Assembly: GCA_002471665.1 (NCBI GenBank)
Contig: DKQK01000059.1
Coordinates: 3,459 to 67,458 of the forward strand
Direction of reading: 5' to 3'
Source: Gammaproteobacteria bacterium UBA7310
GTDB lineage: Bacteria > Pseudomonadota > Gammaproteobacteria > Pseudomonadales > Ketobacteraceae
Length of the DNA stretch: 64,000 nucleotides
The notes beneath the pieces were generated by a model that was not told the origin of the DNA, searched no databases, and saw only the letters and a list, made by a program, of their open reading frames with translations. Position numbers and translations under genes: made by a program. Below, piece after piece: positions 25,667 to 33,304 of the stretch. Each line of letters opens with the position of its first letter. Position 1 is the stretch's first letter.

Positions 25667-25713
25667 AAATTCCAATTCTAAACGCACCGCTTTGAACTAG
25701 GTTGGCGCATAAC
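25667..25713. repeat. Cassette leader repeat, copy 2
   Basis: 47 bp matching 18586-18631 by eye at roughly 85 percent, running AAATTCCAAT...GGCGCATAAC and ending at the outer end of the adjacent attC-like site. The equivalent placement suggests that cassette borders were copied or exchanged between the two points. Confidence 0.75.
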
Positions 25714-25829
25714 TATTAGAATCACGGGCGTTGGGGTGATGACTGGGCATTTGCAATAATTAGCAACGCGCATGCCCATGCCCATGCCCATGCGGCATCC
25801 AAACGCCCCAGTGCATTTTTTGGTTAGAA
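25707..25829. other. attC-like site with (CATGCC)4 loop
   Basis: Outer ends GCATAAC (25707-25713) and GTTAGAA (25823-25829). Inner arms ACGGGCGTTGGGG (25724-25736) and CCAAACGCCCC (25799-25809) pair. The loop contains CATGCC repeated (25771-25794, the last unit CATGCG). Confidence 0.7.
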
Positions 25830-25905
25830 TAGCCCCCTGTTACTTTTTCCTTTTGTACTTCAAACTTGATACCAAGTGGCTTTTGACTAATCTCATAGCA
25901 CAGTT

Positions 25906-26121
25906 TTATCGGCCAAACAGCTTCGCCTTTAATTGTGATTTTGCCACATCCAATGGCTTCTTTAGTCTCTTTGGGCGAAGCAATAGTTCACCGGAGCAAT
26001 TGGGACATATAGCGCCCATCTTCGTAGTGCACGATTCGCAGAATGTACACTCAAAAGAGCAAATATATGCTACTTCTTTCTCTCCCGTTAACCTGCCACA
26101 TTGCTCACAGGATGACTTCAT
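25906..26121 (-). CDS. DUF1272 zinc-binding small protein
   Basis: A 71-residue protein matching DUF1272: KSSCEQCGRLTGEKEVAYICSFECTFCESCTTKMGAICPNCSGELLLRP, with four CxxC-type pairs that bind zinc. The C-terminal tail is basic. Function is unknown; such proteins occur widely as stand-alone accessory genes. ATG 26121 is used; ATG codons at 26130-26133 are possible. It lies 77 bp to the right of the attC-like site at 25707-25829, which is on its 3' side. Confidence 0.9.
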   Translation of the reverse strand: MKSSCEQCGRLTGEKEVAYICSFECTFCESCTTKMGAICPNCSGELLLRPKRLKKPLDVAKSQLKAKLFGR

Positions 26122-26190
26122 TTTTAACATCACATATACCTATCAGTGGATTAAAATACACTATAGATTAGGTACATATTCTAGACCTTA

Positions 26191-26757
26191 TCAATTGATA
26201 AGATTCCTCTTCATTCTACTGAAAGATTCAGCAGTTATACCTAAATATGAAGCAATACAATGCATAGGGGTTTCCTCGACGATTTTCTTCTCCATAAATT
26301 CACAGAAGTAACGATAACGCTCTTCAGATGTCTTATGGTGAAGCATCATTAGCCTTCGTTCCATTGACAAATAATGTTGCTCAGCAATGTACCTGAAGAC
26401 TACATCTATTTCTAAATTATCTGAGCGCATACGTTCTAGCTTTTTAATGGGTATCAAAAACCCTTTGCATGTTTTTAAGCATTCGATATATTCCGAAGAC
26501 ATACTGCCAGTGATAAAACCAGAATAAGCAATAACGGCACTATTATCTGTCATCAGACGTAATATGACTTCCTTACCTTCGCGAAGCACATAGCACTTTA
26601 CCAACCCGCTAACCATATAGAATAATTGGTCTGGTTTTTCTCCTTCTCTACAGATCAATTCATTCTTTGTGAATTCACACTCTTTTCCGATATCGTTTAA
26701 TAAATAGAGGTATTTATCAATCTCTTTGAATATTTTGGGGGTAATATTAAACATCAT
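26191..26757 (-). CDS. Crp/Fnr-type cyclic nucleotide-binding regulator
   Basis: A 188-residue regulator. The N-terminal cNMP-binding barrel has ELICREGEKPDQLFYMVSGLVKCYVLREGKEVILRL, and a long dimer helix follows. The C-terminal part contains a short HTH region (MHCIASYLGITAESFSRMKRN). The domain is shorter than full Crp and resembles the Bacteroidota-like Crp/Fnr accessory regulators. The effector is unknown. GC is low. It is the only cNMP-type regulator in the window and has no obvious target beside it. Confidence 0.82.
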   Translation of the reverse strand: MMFNITPKIFKEIDKYLYLLNDIGKECEFTKNELICREGEKPDQLFYMVSGLVKCYVLREGKEVILRLMTDNSAVIAYSGFITGSMSSEYIECLKTCKGFLIPIKKLERMRSDNLEIDVVFRYIAEQHYLSMERRLMMLHHKTSEERYRYFCEFMEKKIVEETPMHCIASYLGITAESFSRMKRNLIN

Positions 26758-26793
26758 ATATGTCGTTAAATATTTTTAAATTCCACTCGGCAA

Positions 26794-26838
26794 GCCTGAC
26801 GGGTGGCGCACGCCAATATCACTGGCGCAGCGTCAAGT
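26794..26838. other. Degenerate attC-like site after the PfkB-like kinase
   Basis: GCCTGAC (26794-26800) and GTCAAGT (26832-26838) replace the usual AAC/GTT cores with a matching change in both arms. Inner pairing of GACGGGTGGCGC with GGCGCAGCGTC is visible. It lies 23 bp past the kinase stop codon. Confidence 0.45.
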
Positions 26839-26861
26839 CCGACTGACTGCAATTATTATGT

Positions 26862-27716
26862 TTACCGGTCACGAAAACCCAAAGATCCAGCACCATTAAC
26901 AGTCAGTTTTTCCGCCAACAAAAGCATTGCTTTTCTGATAGTATTGTCATCTAAATTCTTAGTTTTTGTTGTTGATGCAATAATAGCCATCAACATATCT
27001 CCCGCACCAAAAACATCCACTGCTAAATAATTATTTGGTATAGAAAAGTCAGATTCTTCTCCATTCGTATACTTTATAAGCCCCCTATCTCCACGCTTTA
27101 ATATTACGCCGTAAGCAGACAATATTTCACTAAACTCCTTCAAACTCTCTTTAGTCGGGCATTGTCCAAGAAACGCTCTAAACTCATCCTCGGTAGGAAA
27201 AAACCAACTGGCGCCAAAGTAATCTAAATAATTTGATTTTCTTGCATCAACAAAAGATATCACAGCAGGATCTTTAAACTTCTCACGTAAAGACTCCTTT
27301 GAAATAGGTCCAATCCCACCCAGCCCATAGTCTGAAACCAGAATTTTTTTAGAACATGAATTCTTTATTATTTCTGCCATTTCTAAATCATTGATATTTC
27401 GTACCGGTTCTGGCTTATCTTTTATTTGTTTTGTAACACCATCATCCACTAAATACTCAACGACATTAGTCTTTCCCTCTGCGGGGAATGTAATCAATGA
27501 TCCTGATTTATACGCGCACTCATCAAATATTAAATTGATAAGATCTGGCTTCGGGAAGGACGTGACAAGCAAATATTTCGACTTCAACTCTTCCAAAACA
27601 TTAATAATATTACCTGAACACCCTATACGATGAAGGTAGATAGAGTTTACAAGATACCTATCTAATAAAATATCGCCTAATATTAGAATATTCTCAGAGC
27701 TCATTTTATTTTTCAA
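26862..27716 (-). CDS. PfkB-family kinase resembling the HldE/RfaE kinase domain
   Basis: A PfkB carbohydrate kinase of about 280 residues. Motifs: ILILGDILLDRYL near the start, IGCSGNIINVLEEL (variant of the GG-A-N-x-A block), SFVDARKSNYLDYFGASWFFPTEDEF and VDVFGAGDMLMAIIAST with the catalytic Asp of GAGD. These resemble the heptose-7-phosphate kinase half of HldE. The substrate is uncertain. The frame begins with TTG 27716, overlapping the upstream gene's TGA by 4 nt; ATG 27704 is the alternative. It is the second gene of a two-gene cassette with a four-TM protein. Confidence 0.78.
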   Translation of the reverse strand: MKNKMSSENILILGDILLDRYLVNSIYLHRIGCSGNIINVLEELKSKYLLVTSFPKPDLINLIFDECAYKSGSLITFPAEGKTNVVEYLVDDGVTKQIKDKPEPVRNINDLEMAEIIKNSCSKKILVSDYGLGGIGPISKESLREKFKDPAVISFVDARKSNYLDYFGASWFFPTEDEFRAFLGQCPTKESLKEFSEILSAYGVILKRGDRGLIKYTNGEESDFSIPNNYLAVDVFGAGDMLMAIIASTTKTKNLDDNTIRKAMLLLAEKLTVNGAGSLGFRDR

Positions 27717-28612
27717 TTATAGGACTTTCTAAGCTTGGAGTACTTGTCTTTTAGGTTTTTTGCAACCGTTACTTTATTTCTCACCACTGCAGGCAAGCCG
27801 ATAGAAATCAATAGCGCCATCAAGGCAAAGATAAAATAAATCAAACCATCCAAATAAAAACAGAACTTATCTGAATCTGCGTAAGTAACAAATTTTTTGA
27901 ATGATGAAATTATAGCGCCATCACCATAAAGCAAGAAAGATATAGTAATCACCGAAGGAATTGATGACATAAACAGAAGTAGTGACTTGTACAACCTATC
28001 TTGAGAAAACTGATCCTTGTATTTATCTATAAAATCCCACTCATTTATATGCTGATCCCTCTCAAATGGAACAGCTTCTTGACCGCTATTAAATAATTGT
28101 TGTGCTGCCCACCCATCCCAGTGAGCTATAGTGTTTTTTAACTTAATGTGAGCATCTTTTATTTCTTCAGCTAAAAACTCTCCATTTTTTCCATGACGAA
28201 TTTTATCCGCTAGTTCATGCGCTCCATAGAGCATTAAATGTTTTGCTGGGCCGCTTGTAATGAACAAACCCAACTCTGCAATTTTTGAATTTTGATAACC
28301 ATTATATATAGCGAGAAAATACACGAGCACAGACACCCCGCCGATAGTGATGAAGTATTTTATAAATTCATTAACTAAAAGGATATGTTCTCCCGGGTTA
28401 ATGATATTAGTAGGCCCCATATCAAGAACTTTCATGAATCCAAGAAATGCAAACGTGGCTCCTATCACCGTTAAAAGAACCTGATCGCGGAATTTTACTC
28501 GTTCATTTATCTCATTTCTTGCTGCATTGTAGAATGTCATAGCAGTAGATAACGAGGCAGGATACTGTGGATACCCAGGTAATATAAACTCTATTTCATC
28601 GTCATTATCCAT
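27713..28612 (-). CDS. Four-TM membrane protein, hypothetical, partner of PfkB-like kinase
   Basis: A 299-residue protein without a recognised family. An N-terminal soluble stretch ends YNAARNEINERVKFRDQ. Two helices (about 44-64 and 85-107) follow, then a cytosolic central region of about 100 residues with KIRHGKNGEFLAEEIKDAHIKLKNT, and two more helices (about 210-232 and 250-275) with a charged tail (KDKYSKLRKSYN). CGGAG precedes the ATG. It is followed at once by the kinase gene. The layout of membrane protein plus enzyme in a cassette resembles some effector-sensor defence pairs, but this is inference. Confidence 0.65.
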   Translation of the reverse strand: MDNDDEIEFILPGYPQYPASLSTAMTFYNAARNEINERVKFRDQVLLTVIGATFAFLGFMKVLDMGPTNIINPGEHILLVNEFIKYFITIGGVSVLVYFLAIYNGYQNSKIAELGLFITSGPAKHLMLYGAHELADKIRHGKNGEFLAEEIKDAHIKLKNTIAHWDGWAAQQLFNSGQEAVPFERDQHINEWDFIDKYKDQFSQDRLYKSLLLFMSSIPSVITISFLLYGDGAIISSFKKFVTYADSDKFCFYLDGLIYFIFALMALLISIGLPAVVRNKVTVAKNLKDKYSKLRKSYN

Positions 28613-28636
28613 GACTAATACTCCGAAGCTTCAAAA

Positions 28637-28723
28637 ACATAACGTTTTGCGTAACCGGGCGCACAAAGGTGCAGAGCGAAGCGGCGCAGCTTTGGGCGAT
28701 CCGTGTTTACGTGCTTGTTAGCC
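28637..28723. other. Clear attC site after the AIPR gene
   Basis: ACATAAC (28637-28643) and GTTAGCC (28717-28723) form the ends. Long imperfect arms pair: left TAAC...CGTAA...CGG..CGC..CAAAG, and the same order when the right arm is reversed. The right end overlaps the AIPR stop codon. One of the best-formed sites here, 87 bp. Confidence 0.75.
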
Positions 28724-30424
28724 TTCTGTTTTAAGCACCTGTTCATATATGGCTTGCCTTTTTAAGCGATCTTCGCTCACATCCCCCAAATCGCGGAATG
28801 TCTCGTAACATCCAATGACCACAGCTTTAAATTCACGTGGTTGGTTAATAATCATATCAATGATTTGTTGTGACCATGATTCGATTTTCCGGCTTCGTAA
28901 TGTAGGTCTTTGAGCCCCAGTAATTCTATGTGATAGAAGCGCCATTATGTGCCATTTAAATTTCCGAGCTTCAGCGGGTATTTGTTTGTTGCTAAAGAGG
29001 ATAGCCATTCGGTAGTAAACCAAGCAGCTCGTGTAGTAAACAATTTCTCTATTTTCTTCGCTAAAAGCCCGACTTGCGATGCTGTTGTCTGAAAATATTT
29101 TTCGAGGAAAGCGATAAGAAAGGTCAGGACGATCAAGAAATACAGCAGATACACAACGAGCAAGTATCTTAAGATCAAATATTTTAACACCCGGCACCCC
29201 TTGCCCCACATACTGCCTGTCCCTGCGTTCAAAAAACAATCTATTTTCGTCATCTGAGAAGGAGTTAAAGTAGGTTTCTATTCTACGCGCCATTGGCTGC
29301 AATGACAGAAACTGATCATCATCAATTTTAGTTTGGCTATTAGTAGCGCGAACAAGATCCGTGAAAACATCCTCGTTGTCCGTTTCAATAACTTTCAGAG
29401 AAACCATCATATCATCACTAAGGTCGTCTCGGTTAATCCACAAGACATTTGATGTTTGACAGCCGTTAACTATTTGAAAGTCTACAAATGTAATGCTCAT
29501 CCCCTGAACTCTGACATCAGGACTAACGATGGTGATCCCATTGTTCAATACGGGAAATCTTGAGTGCGACTCTTCGTTTCTTATTGTTTCGCCAATTGCG
29601 CTATTTACAGGATTATCTGCCCCCAGAAATGCTCTAACATTTTCTTCGAAAACGTGAAGCCGTAACCTGCCTGTGTCATCTGCAAGTAGATTCTCAACGA
29701 ATTTTTTTGCAGGAACTATAGCAAGATACGATTCTTCTACGCCCGCTATAGTAGGAAGAGCTGCAACAGAGAAAGCATCGACTTTTGCCTCAATCGGAGC
29801 TGTTGTTGACTGAAAAGCATGACCTAAACCTTCTCGATCAAGTATTTCGTAATCGATTTCTGAAAAATAACCTTCCTCTTCAATGCGATTAACAAGTTCA
29901 GCTTTTGCTTTTTCAATTTCCTCTGGTGCTATATATCGGCCTGTGTATGCAAATCGAATGAGTAAGCTCAACTTTCCATCACGGATAGCACCAGCCCTAT
30001 CAATCGCAGCTCCGTAAACTTGTTTAGTATTAGCCTCGATCGAGTCATTGGGCGTGTCTTTGAAATCGTGGCAGAAACGTTCTATAGCAGCATGGAATTT
30101 AAGAACTTCCCCCAAATCAAGGTTTTCTGATGTTTTTGCTTGTGTAAGAATAAGTTTAACATCATGATTTCTCCGCCCATCTCCAAGTATCTCTTCTGCA
30201 TCTTCTATCGATAGAGATACTTCCTGATCTATTAAAAGCGCACATCCATCTAATCCGTCATCGCCTGAAGTAGTTGTGATATCTGCAAGATCGTAACTTT
30301 CAACAACTTCAGGGGTTATCACACAATGGTTAACAAGACGTTCAAATTGATCTGCCTCGCCCATTTCATGAAGTTCATAACTTTCGACAAAGTCTCGTAG
30401 AAGAGCTGCAACTATCCTATGCAT
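28718..30424 (-). CDS. AIPR family protein (abortive infection phage resistance-like)
   Basis: A 568-residue protein of the AIPR family (PF10592-like). An N-terminal region shows a restriction-endonuclease-like LILTQAKTSENLDLGEVLKFHAAI pattern. The central AIPR core has FPVLNNGITIVSPDV and FVDFQIVNGCQTSNVLW, followed by VRATNSQTKIDDDQFLSLQPMARRIETYF and RLFFERRDRQY. Members have been linked to abortive infection against phage; the mechanism is not settled. The stop codon lies in a well-formed attC-like site and the gene stands alone, so this is a mobile defence-type cassette. Confidence 0.88.
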   Translation of the reverse strand: MHRIVAALLRDFVESYELHEMGEADQFERLVNHCVITPEVVESYDLADITTTSGDDGLDGCALLIDQEVSLSIEDAEEILGDGRRNHDVKLILTQAKTSENLDLGEVLKFHAAIERFCHDFKDTPNDSIEANTKQVYGAAIDRAGAIRDGKLSLLIRFAYTGRYIAPEEIEKAKAELVNRIEEEGYFSEIDYEILDREGLGHAFQSTTAPIEAKVDAFSVAALPTIAGVEESYLAIVPAKKFVENLLADDTGRLRLHVFEENVRAFLGADNPVNSAIGETIRNEESHSRFPVLNNGITIVSPDVRVQGMSITFVDFQIVNGCQTSNVLWINRDDLSDDMMVSLKVIETDNEDVFTDLVRATNSQTKIDDDQFLSLQPMARRIETYFNSFSDDENRLFFERRDRQYVGQGVPGVKIFDLKILARCVSAVFLDRPDLSYRFPRKIFSDNSIASRAFSEENREIVYYTSCLVYYRMAILFSNKQIPAEARKFKWHIMALLSHRITGAQRPTLRSRKIESWSQQIIDMIINQPREFKAVVIGCYETFRDLGDVSEDRLKRQAIYEQVLKTEG

Positions 30425-30464
30425 AGTGTTCTCATTTCAATTAATAGTAAGAATTTCTTTATTT

Positions 30465-30542
30465 GCCTAACGCTGAGCTTTACGTCAATTTTGGAGCCGC
30501 GATGCGGTGGAGAAATTATCCGACAACAGCACTTGGTTAAAA
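30465..30542. other. Possible attC-like site between TetR and AIPR genes
   Basis: GCCTAAC (30465-30471) is a perfect core. GTTAAAA (30536-30542) is the right end. An inner hairpin CCGC-GAT-GCGG lies at the tip with AATTT/AAATT above it. Outer pairing is weak. Confidence 0.5.
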
Positions 30543-30555
30543 GTGCTTACGTAGA

Positions 30556-31185
30556 TCACCTCTGCAGCGAGCGCCATGCAGATTCCGAAAATTCCTCTCG
30601 GTAATCCCGAGGCGATGTCCGAACCCTGTTGGCCAACCACGCTCTGCAATAATTTTCCGATGGGCCTACGATTAAAGAAGGTATTATCTCGAACGGCTGA
30701 ACTATCTTGATATCTTTGTTTTCAAAACTGAGCAACTTCTCTTTCAGTTCCTGGTAATTTTGGGCATTTCGAACTTTCAGCTCCTGACGAAACGGCCCTT
30801 TCGCAACGGGAGAGCGCGCCTGATAAAGGAATCGCGCCCATTCCGGTTGTGCCACAACCCAGTCCAAATAACTCGATACAATCGAATAGATAGCCTCGCG
30901 AAGACTGTTCGTTTTGGCTAATTCATGCTCCAAGTTCTGCCGCTGATCATCTTGGGCAGCAAAAAAGAGTGTACTCAAAATTCCTTCTTTGTTCCCGAAG
31001 TGATGGTAAATCGCTCCCACGCTTGTATCGCAACGGGCCTTAATCGCATCGATGGTAGTTGCCTCCACTCCGAGTTCATTAAAGCAATAGAGCGCATGCT
31101 CCAGAATCTCTCTTTTCAGGGCAGCCCTGCGGCCTGGAAACCGATCCTCCAGGATTTTGTCTTTATTCATTAAATTGTGATTCAT
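30556..31185 (-). CDS. TetR/AcrR-family transcriptional repressor
   Basis: A 209-residue TetR regulator. The N-terminal HTH is REILEHALYCFNELGVEATTIDAIKARCDTSVGAIYHHFGNKEGIL. A helical ligand domain covers about 65-205. Starts at 31185 or 31170 are both possible. It is divergent from a DUF4442 gene; two tandem 18-bp repeats with palindromic AGAATAnTATTCT cores (31236-31271) lie in the shared promoter and are its probable operators. A cassette with its own regulated promoter pair is unusual. Confidence 0.88.
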   Translation of the reverse strand: MNHNLMNKDKILEDRFPGRRAALKREILEHALYCFNELGVEATTIDAIKARCDTSVGAIYHHFGNKEGILSTLFFAAQDDQRQNLEHELAKTNSLREAIYSIVSSYLDWVVAQPEWARFLYQARSPVAKGPFRQELKVRNAQNYQELKEKLLSFENKDIKIVQPFEIIPSLIVGPSENYCRAWLANRVRTSPRDYREEFSESAWRSLQR

Positions 31186-31235
31186 CCGTTTGAACTAACG
31201 ATACTTGACATTCTACCTGTTGACAGCCACCACAC

Positions 31236-31271
31236 AAACAGAATACTATTCTTAAACAGAATAATATTCTT
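31236..31271. promoter_or_regulatory. Tandem palindromic operators of the TetR-type regulator
   Basis: Two adjacent 18-bp copies, AAACAGAATACTATTCTT (31236-31253) and AAACAGAATAATATTCTT (31254-31271), each with a palindromic AGAATAnTATTCT core, between the divergent TetR and DUF4442 starts. The exact 18-bp spacing suggests two bound dimers. Confidence 0.75.
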
Positions 31272-31293
31272 TTATTGCATGGAGTGTTCACCG

Positions 31294-31734
31294 ATGAGCC
31301 AAACCTTAGCAGCATTCAACGCATTCGGCCCCGAGAGCTTTGGTAATATGGTGTGCCAACAAGCACCCTATTTCAGCACCATCCAGCCAGATCTCGTCGA
31401 CCTGAAACCAAAGTTCGCTGAAGCACGGGTGCCTTTTAGAAAGGAAATTACCAACCACTTAGGTACGGTGCACGCTATCGCTATGTGCAACCTCGCTGAA
31501 TTAGTGGCGGGATTGATGACAGATGCGTCGATACCTAGCAATGGAAAGTGGATCCCACAGGCTATGTCGGTCAAGTATCTGGCCAAGGCAAAGACGGCCT
31601 TGCGTGCCGTTTCAAACGGACAGGAAATTGACTGGGACACTACGGGTGAAAAAACCGTGCCAGTAGAGGTATTCGATGAGGACGGTCAACTGGTATTCAC
31701 TGCGGAAATCACCATGAACGTCAAGCTGAGCTAA
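31294..31734 (+). CDS. DUF4442 hotdog-fold thioesterase-like protein
   Basis: A 146-residue hotdog protein of the DUF4442/PaaI-like group: PFRKEITNHLGTVHAIAMCNLAELVAGLMTDASIPSNGKWIPQAMSVKYLAKAKT carries the NHxGTxHA element and the central helix of this family. It probably acts on acyl-CoA or acyl-ACP. ATG 31294 has GGAGTG about 8 nt upstream. It is one of the few plus-strand genes in the accessory block, regulated with the divergent TetR gene through tandem operators. Confidence 0.85.
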   Translation: MSQTLAAFNAFGPESFGNMVCQQAPYFSTIQPDLVDLKPKFAEARVPFRKEITNHLGTVHAIAMCNLAELVAGLMTDASIPSNGKWIPQAMSVKYLAKAKTALRAVSNGQEIDWDTTGEKTVPVEVFDEDGQLVFTAEITMNVKLS

Positions 31735-31746
31735 TGGATCAAATTG

Positions 31747-31777
31747 GCCGGGCTGAGTGGTAATCGGTTAGCCCGGC
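31747..31777. terminator. Stem-loop after the DUF4442 gene
   Basis: GCCGGGCT (31747-31754) pairs with AGCCCGGC (31770-31777). It separates the convergent DUF4442 and RipA-like genes. No T-run follows. The right part includes GTTAGCC, so it could also be a remnant attC arm. Confidence 0.5.
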
Positions 31778-31803
31778 AACTGATGCAATACCACTTGTAT
31801 GCA

Positions 31804-32439
31804 TTAGTGGCTTTTATATTCTCGGCACTCGAAGCAAATTGTTTTATTATCCTCTGTTCTCTTGGTCCTGCCGAAGGCGGCAAGAGAGAAAATGCAAATT
31901 AATACCAATACGGCAATTGACCATGAAAAAAGGTTATTTTGCATCGGAAGCCAGCTACATCTACAAGCTGACGAAACAACCAAAACACACCAAATCATAA
32001 CTACAAATAGACTTAGTATTTGATTAACTCTTGAAACCGAAAATGGATAAGCAGAATTTAGTTTGAGAAATCGATATTCAGTATGGCTAGGCGTCAGTTT
32101 ATATAGTGGGCCTGAGAATTCATTTTCTAGTAAGTCCACATGCCGCTCCCAATTTCCTTGCCAATACTTGCTACCCCTATTCACAAAATACCAACCAATA
32201 GAGAAGCATAATCCAATAGAACTTACTAACAATGATAAATCAGCGTCAGGATTTTTTGACTGAATCGCAACATACCCAGCGAATGTAGCAGCTATAAGAG
32301 TCCAAAAGTAAGCCGTTCTTTTCCAATAAAGCTCAATCTCGAATTTTCTTATATCCAACGCTTGCTTTAAAGCACTCTCGCGTACTTTTTCATCGACAAA
32401 AAGAGCTTTGTAGTCGTTAATATCATCTACTTTTTTCAT
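31804..32439 (-). CDS. RipA-family octameric membrane protein-like
   Basis: A 211-residue protein that fits the RipA-type membrane family: KALFVDEKVRESALKQALDIRKFEIELYWKRTAYFWTLIAATFAGYVAI, then helices at about 65-88, GSKYWQGNWERHVDLLENEFSGPLYKL, and a second membrane pair near 135-195. The cytosolic C-terminal end has CFECREYKSH. Members form oligomeric membrane assemblies; some related proteins occur in defence loci. Its stop is near a decayed element and its start faces an attC-like end at 32486. Confidence 0.75.
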   Translation of the reverse strand: MKKVDDINDYKALFVDEKVRESALKQALDIRKFEIELYWKRTAYFWTLIAATFAGYVAIQSKNPDADLSLLVSSIGLCFSIGWYFVNRGSKYWQGNWERHVDLLENEFSGPLYKLTPSHTEYRFLKLNSAYPFSVSRVNQILSLFVVMIWCVLVVSSACRCSWLPMQNNLFSWSIAVLVLICIFSLAAFGRTKRTEDNKTICFECREYKSH

Positions 32440-32485
32440 CGATCACCAAATTATTTGAATTAGTGGTTTAATCATTGATCCCCTT

Positions 32486-32628
32486 GCATAACGAACCTGT
32501 AGAAAAACTATCACACACAACCACTTATCCACAGCCCAAATATTGCTTTGACTACCCGATCATAAACCATCCAAAGCTTAACAGCGTGATAGTACGGACC
32601 CTTCGGTCCGTATATTCACTTTTTATGT
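32486..32628. other. Large degenerate attC-like element with hairpin
   Basis: GCATAAC (32486-32492) is the left end; TTTATGT (32622-32628), overlapping the next stop codon, is a weak right end. ACTATCAC (32507-32514) pairs with GTGATAGT (32586-32593). The right arm holds a separate perfect hairpin, TACGGACC (32593-32600) with GGTCCGTA (32605-32612) around CTTC. Confidence 0.5.
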
Positions 32629-33168
32629 GCTGTCTGATTTAAACAGTATGATCTTTGCTCTTTCCTTTGCCCTTTCAGATCCAGGAATGAATATCTTCGG
32701 GGCTTTAACTGACCCAACAAGCTCAGCCAATTGATCATCAGATAGCTTGGATAACTCTAAACCAAAATACCTGCGTGAAGCATTTTCGATATCATTTGTA
32801 CATTCGTTAAATGCACATTCAATCCAAATTCCAAATACTTGCTGTTCATTAAAGTATAGGTAGCTACCGAAATACCACAGCAAATTATCAAGATGCCAAT
32901 TTAGCTTACTTTTTCCGTAATCTTTAAAAGAGAGATTATAGTACGCTGACCGTATTGACCAAATGCGAATCCCTTTTTCCCCGTCCGCCGCTACGGCTGT
33001 TCGATAGATTCGGTCATGGTCGTGTTTTATCGTTTCTGTGCCATTTAGGGACAGCTTTCGTAATTCGTGAACGTATGGCTGGAAACAAACGAACCAATAT
33101 ACAGATAAACTAACTACAGGCACTACCAATATAGTAATGCCTACGAATTTCACGATTCTCATTAGCAT
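32623..33168 (-). CDS. Truncated transglycosylase (GT51-like) domain protein
   Basis: A 181-residue protein with an N-terminal membrane helix (about 6-28). The C-terminal half is like the second half of the peptidoglycan glycosyltransferase (GT51) fold: EQQVFGIWIECAFNECTNDIENASRRYFGLELSKLSDDQLAELVGSVKAPKIFIPGSERAKERAKIIL. The first catalytic EDxxFxxHxG motif is not visible, so it probably lacks transferase activity. It may bind peptidoglycan precursor or have a new role. Such shortened forms turn up as stand-alone accessory genes. Confidence 0.72.
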   Translation of the reverse strand: MLMRIVKFVGITILVVPVVSLSVYWFVCFQPYVHELRKLSLNGTETIKHDHDRIYRTAVAADGEKGIRIWSIRSAYYNLSFKDYGKSKLNWHLDNLLWYFGSYLYFNEQQVFGIWIECAFNECTNDIENASRRYFGLELSKLSDDQLAELVGSVKAPKIFIPGSERAKERAKIILFKSDST

Positions 33169-33186
33169 GAATCAATCGCCGATTTC

Positions 33187-33304
33187 ACATAACGCAAAGT
33201 TAAGTGGCACCGTGGAGTGGAGCTGGTTTGTGTAATAATTGGCGCAGCCAAAACACAAACTAGCGCAGCGTAACGGTGTCCACCTCAGGGCGTGTTTGTT
33301 AGGC
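33187..33304. other. Clear attC site after the coiled-coil membrane gene
   Basis: ACATAAC (33187-33193) and GTTAGGC (33298-33304) are the ends. Inner arms GCTGGTTTGTG (33222-33232) and CACAAACTAGC (33254-33264) pair with one mismatch. The right end overlaps the gene's stop codon. 118 bp. Confidence 0.75.

Noticed and set aside
25771..25794. CRISPR-like or microsatellite array of CATGCC
   Set aside because: Units of six bp without spacers; a short tandem repeat in an attC-like loop, not CRISPR.
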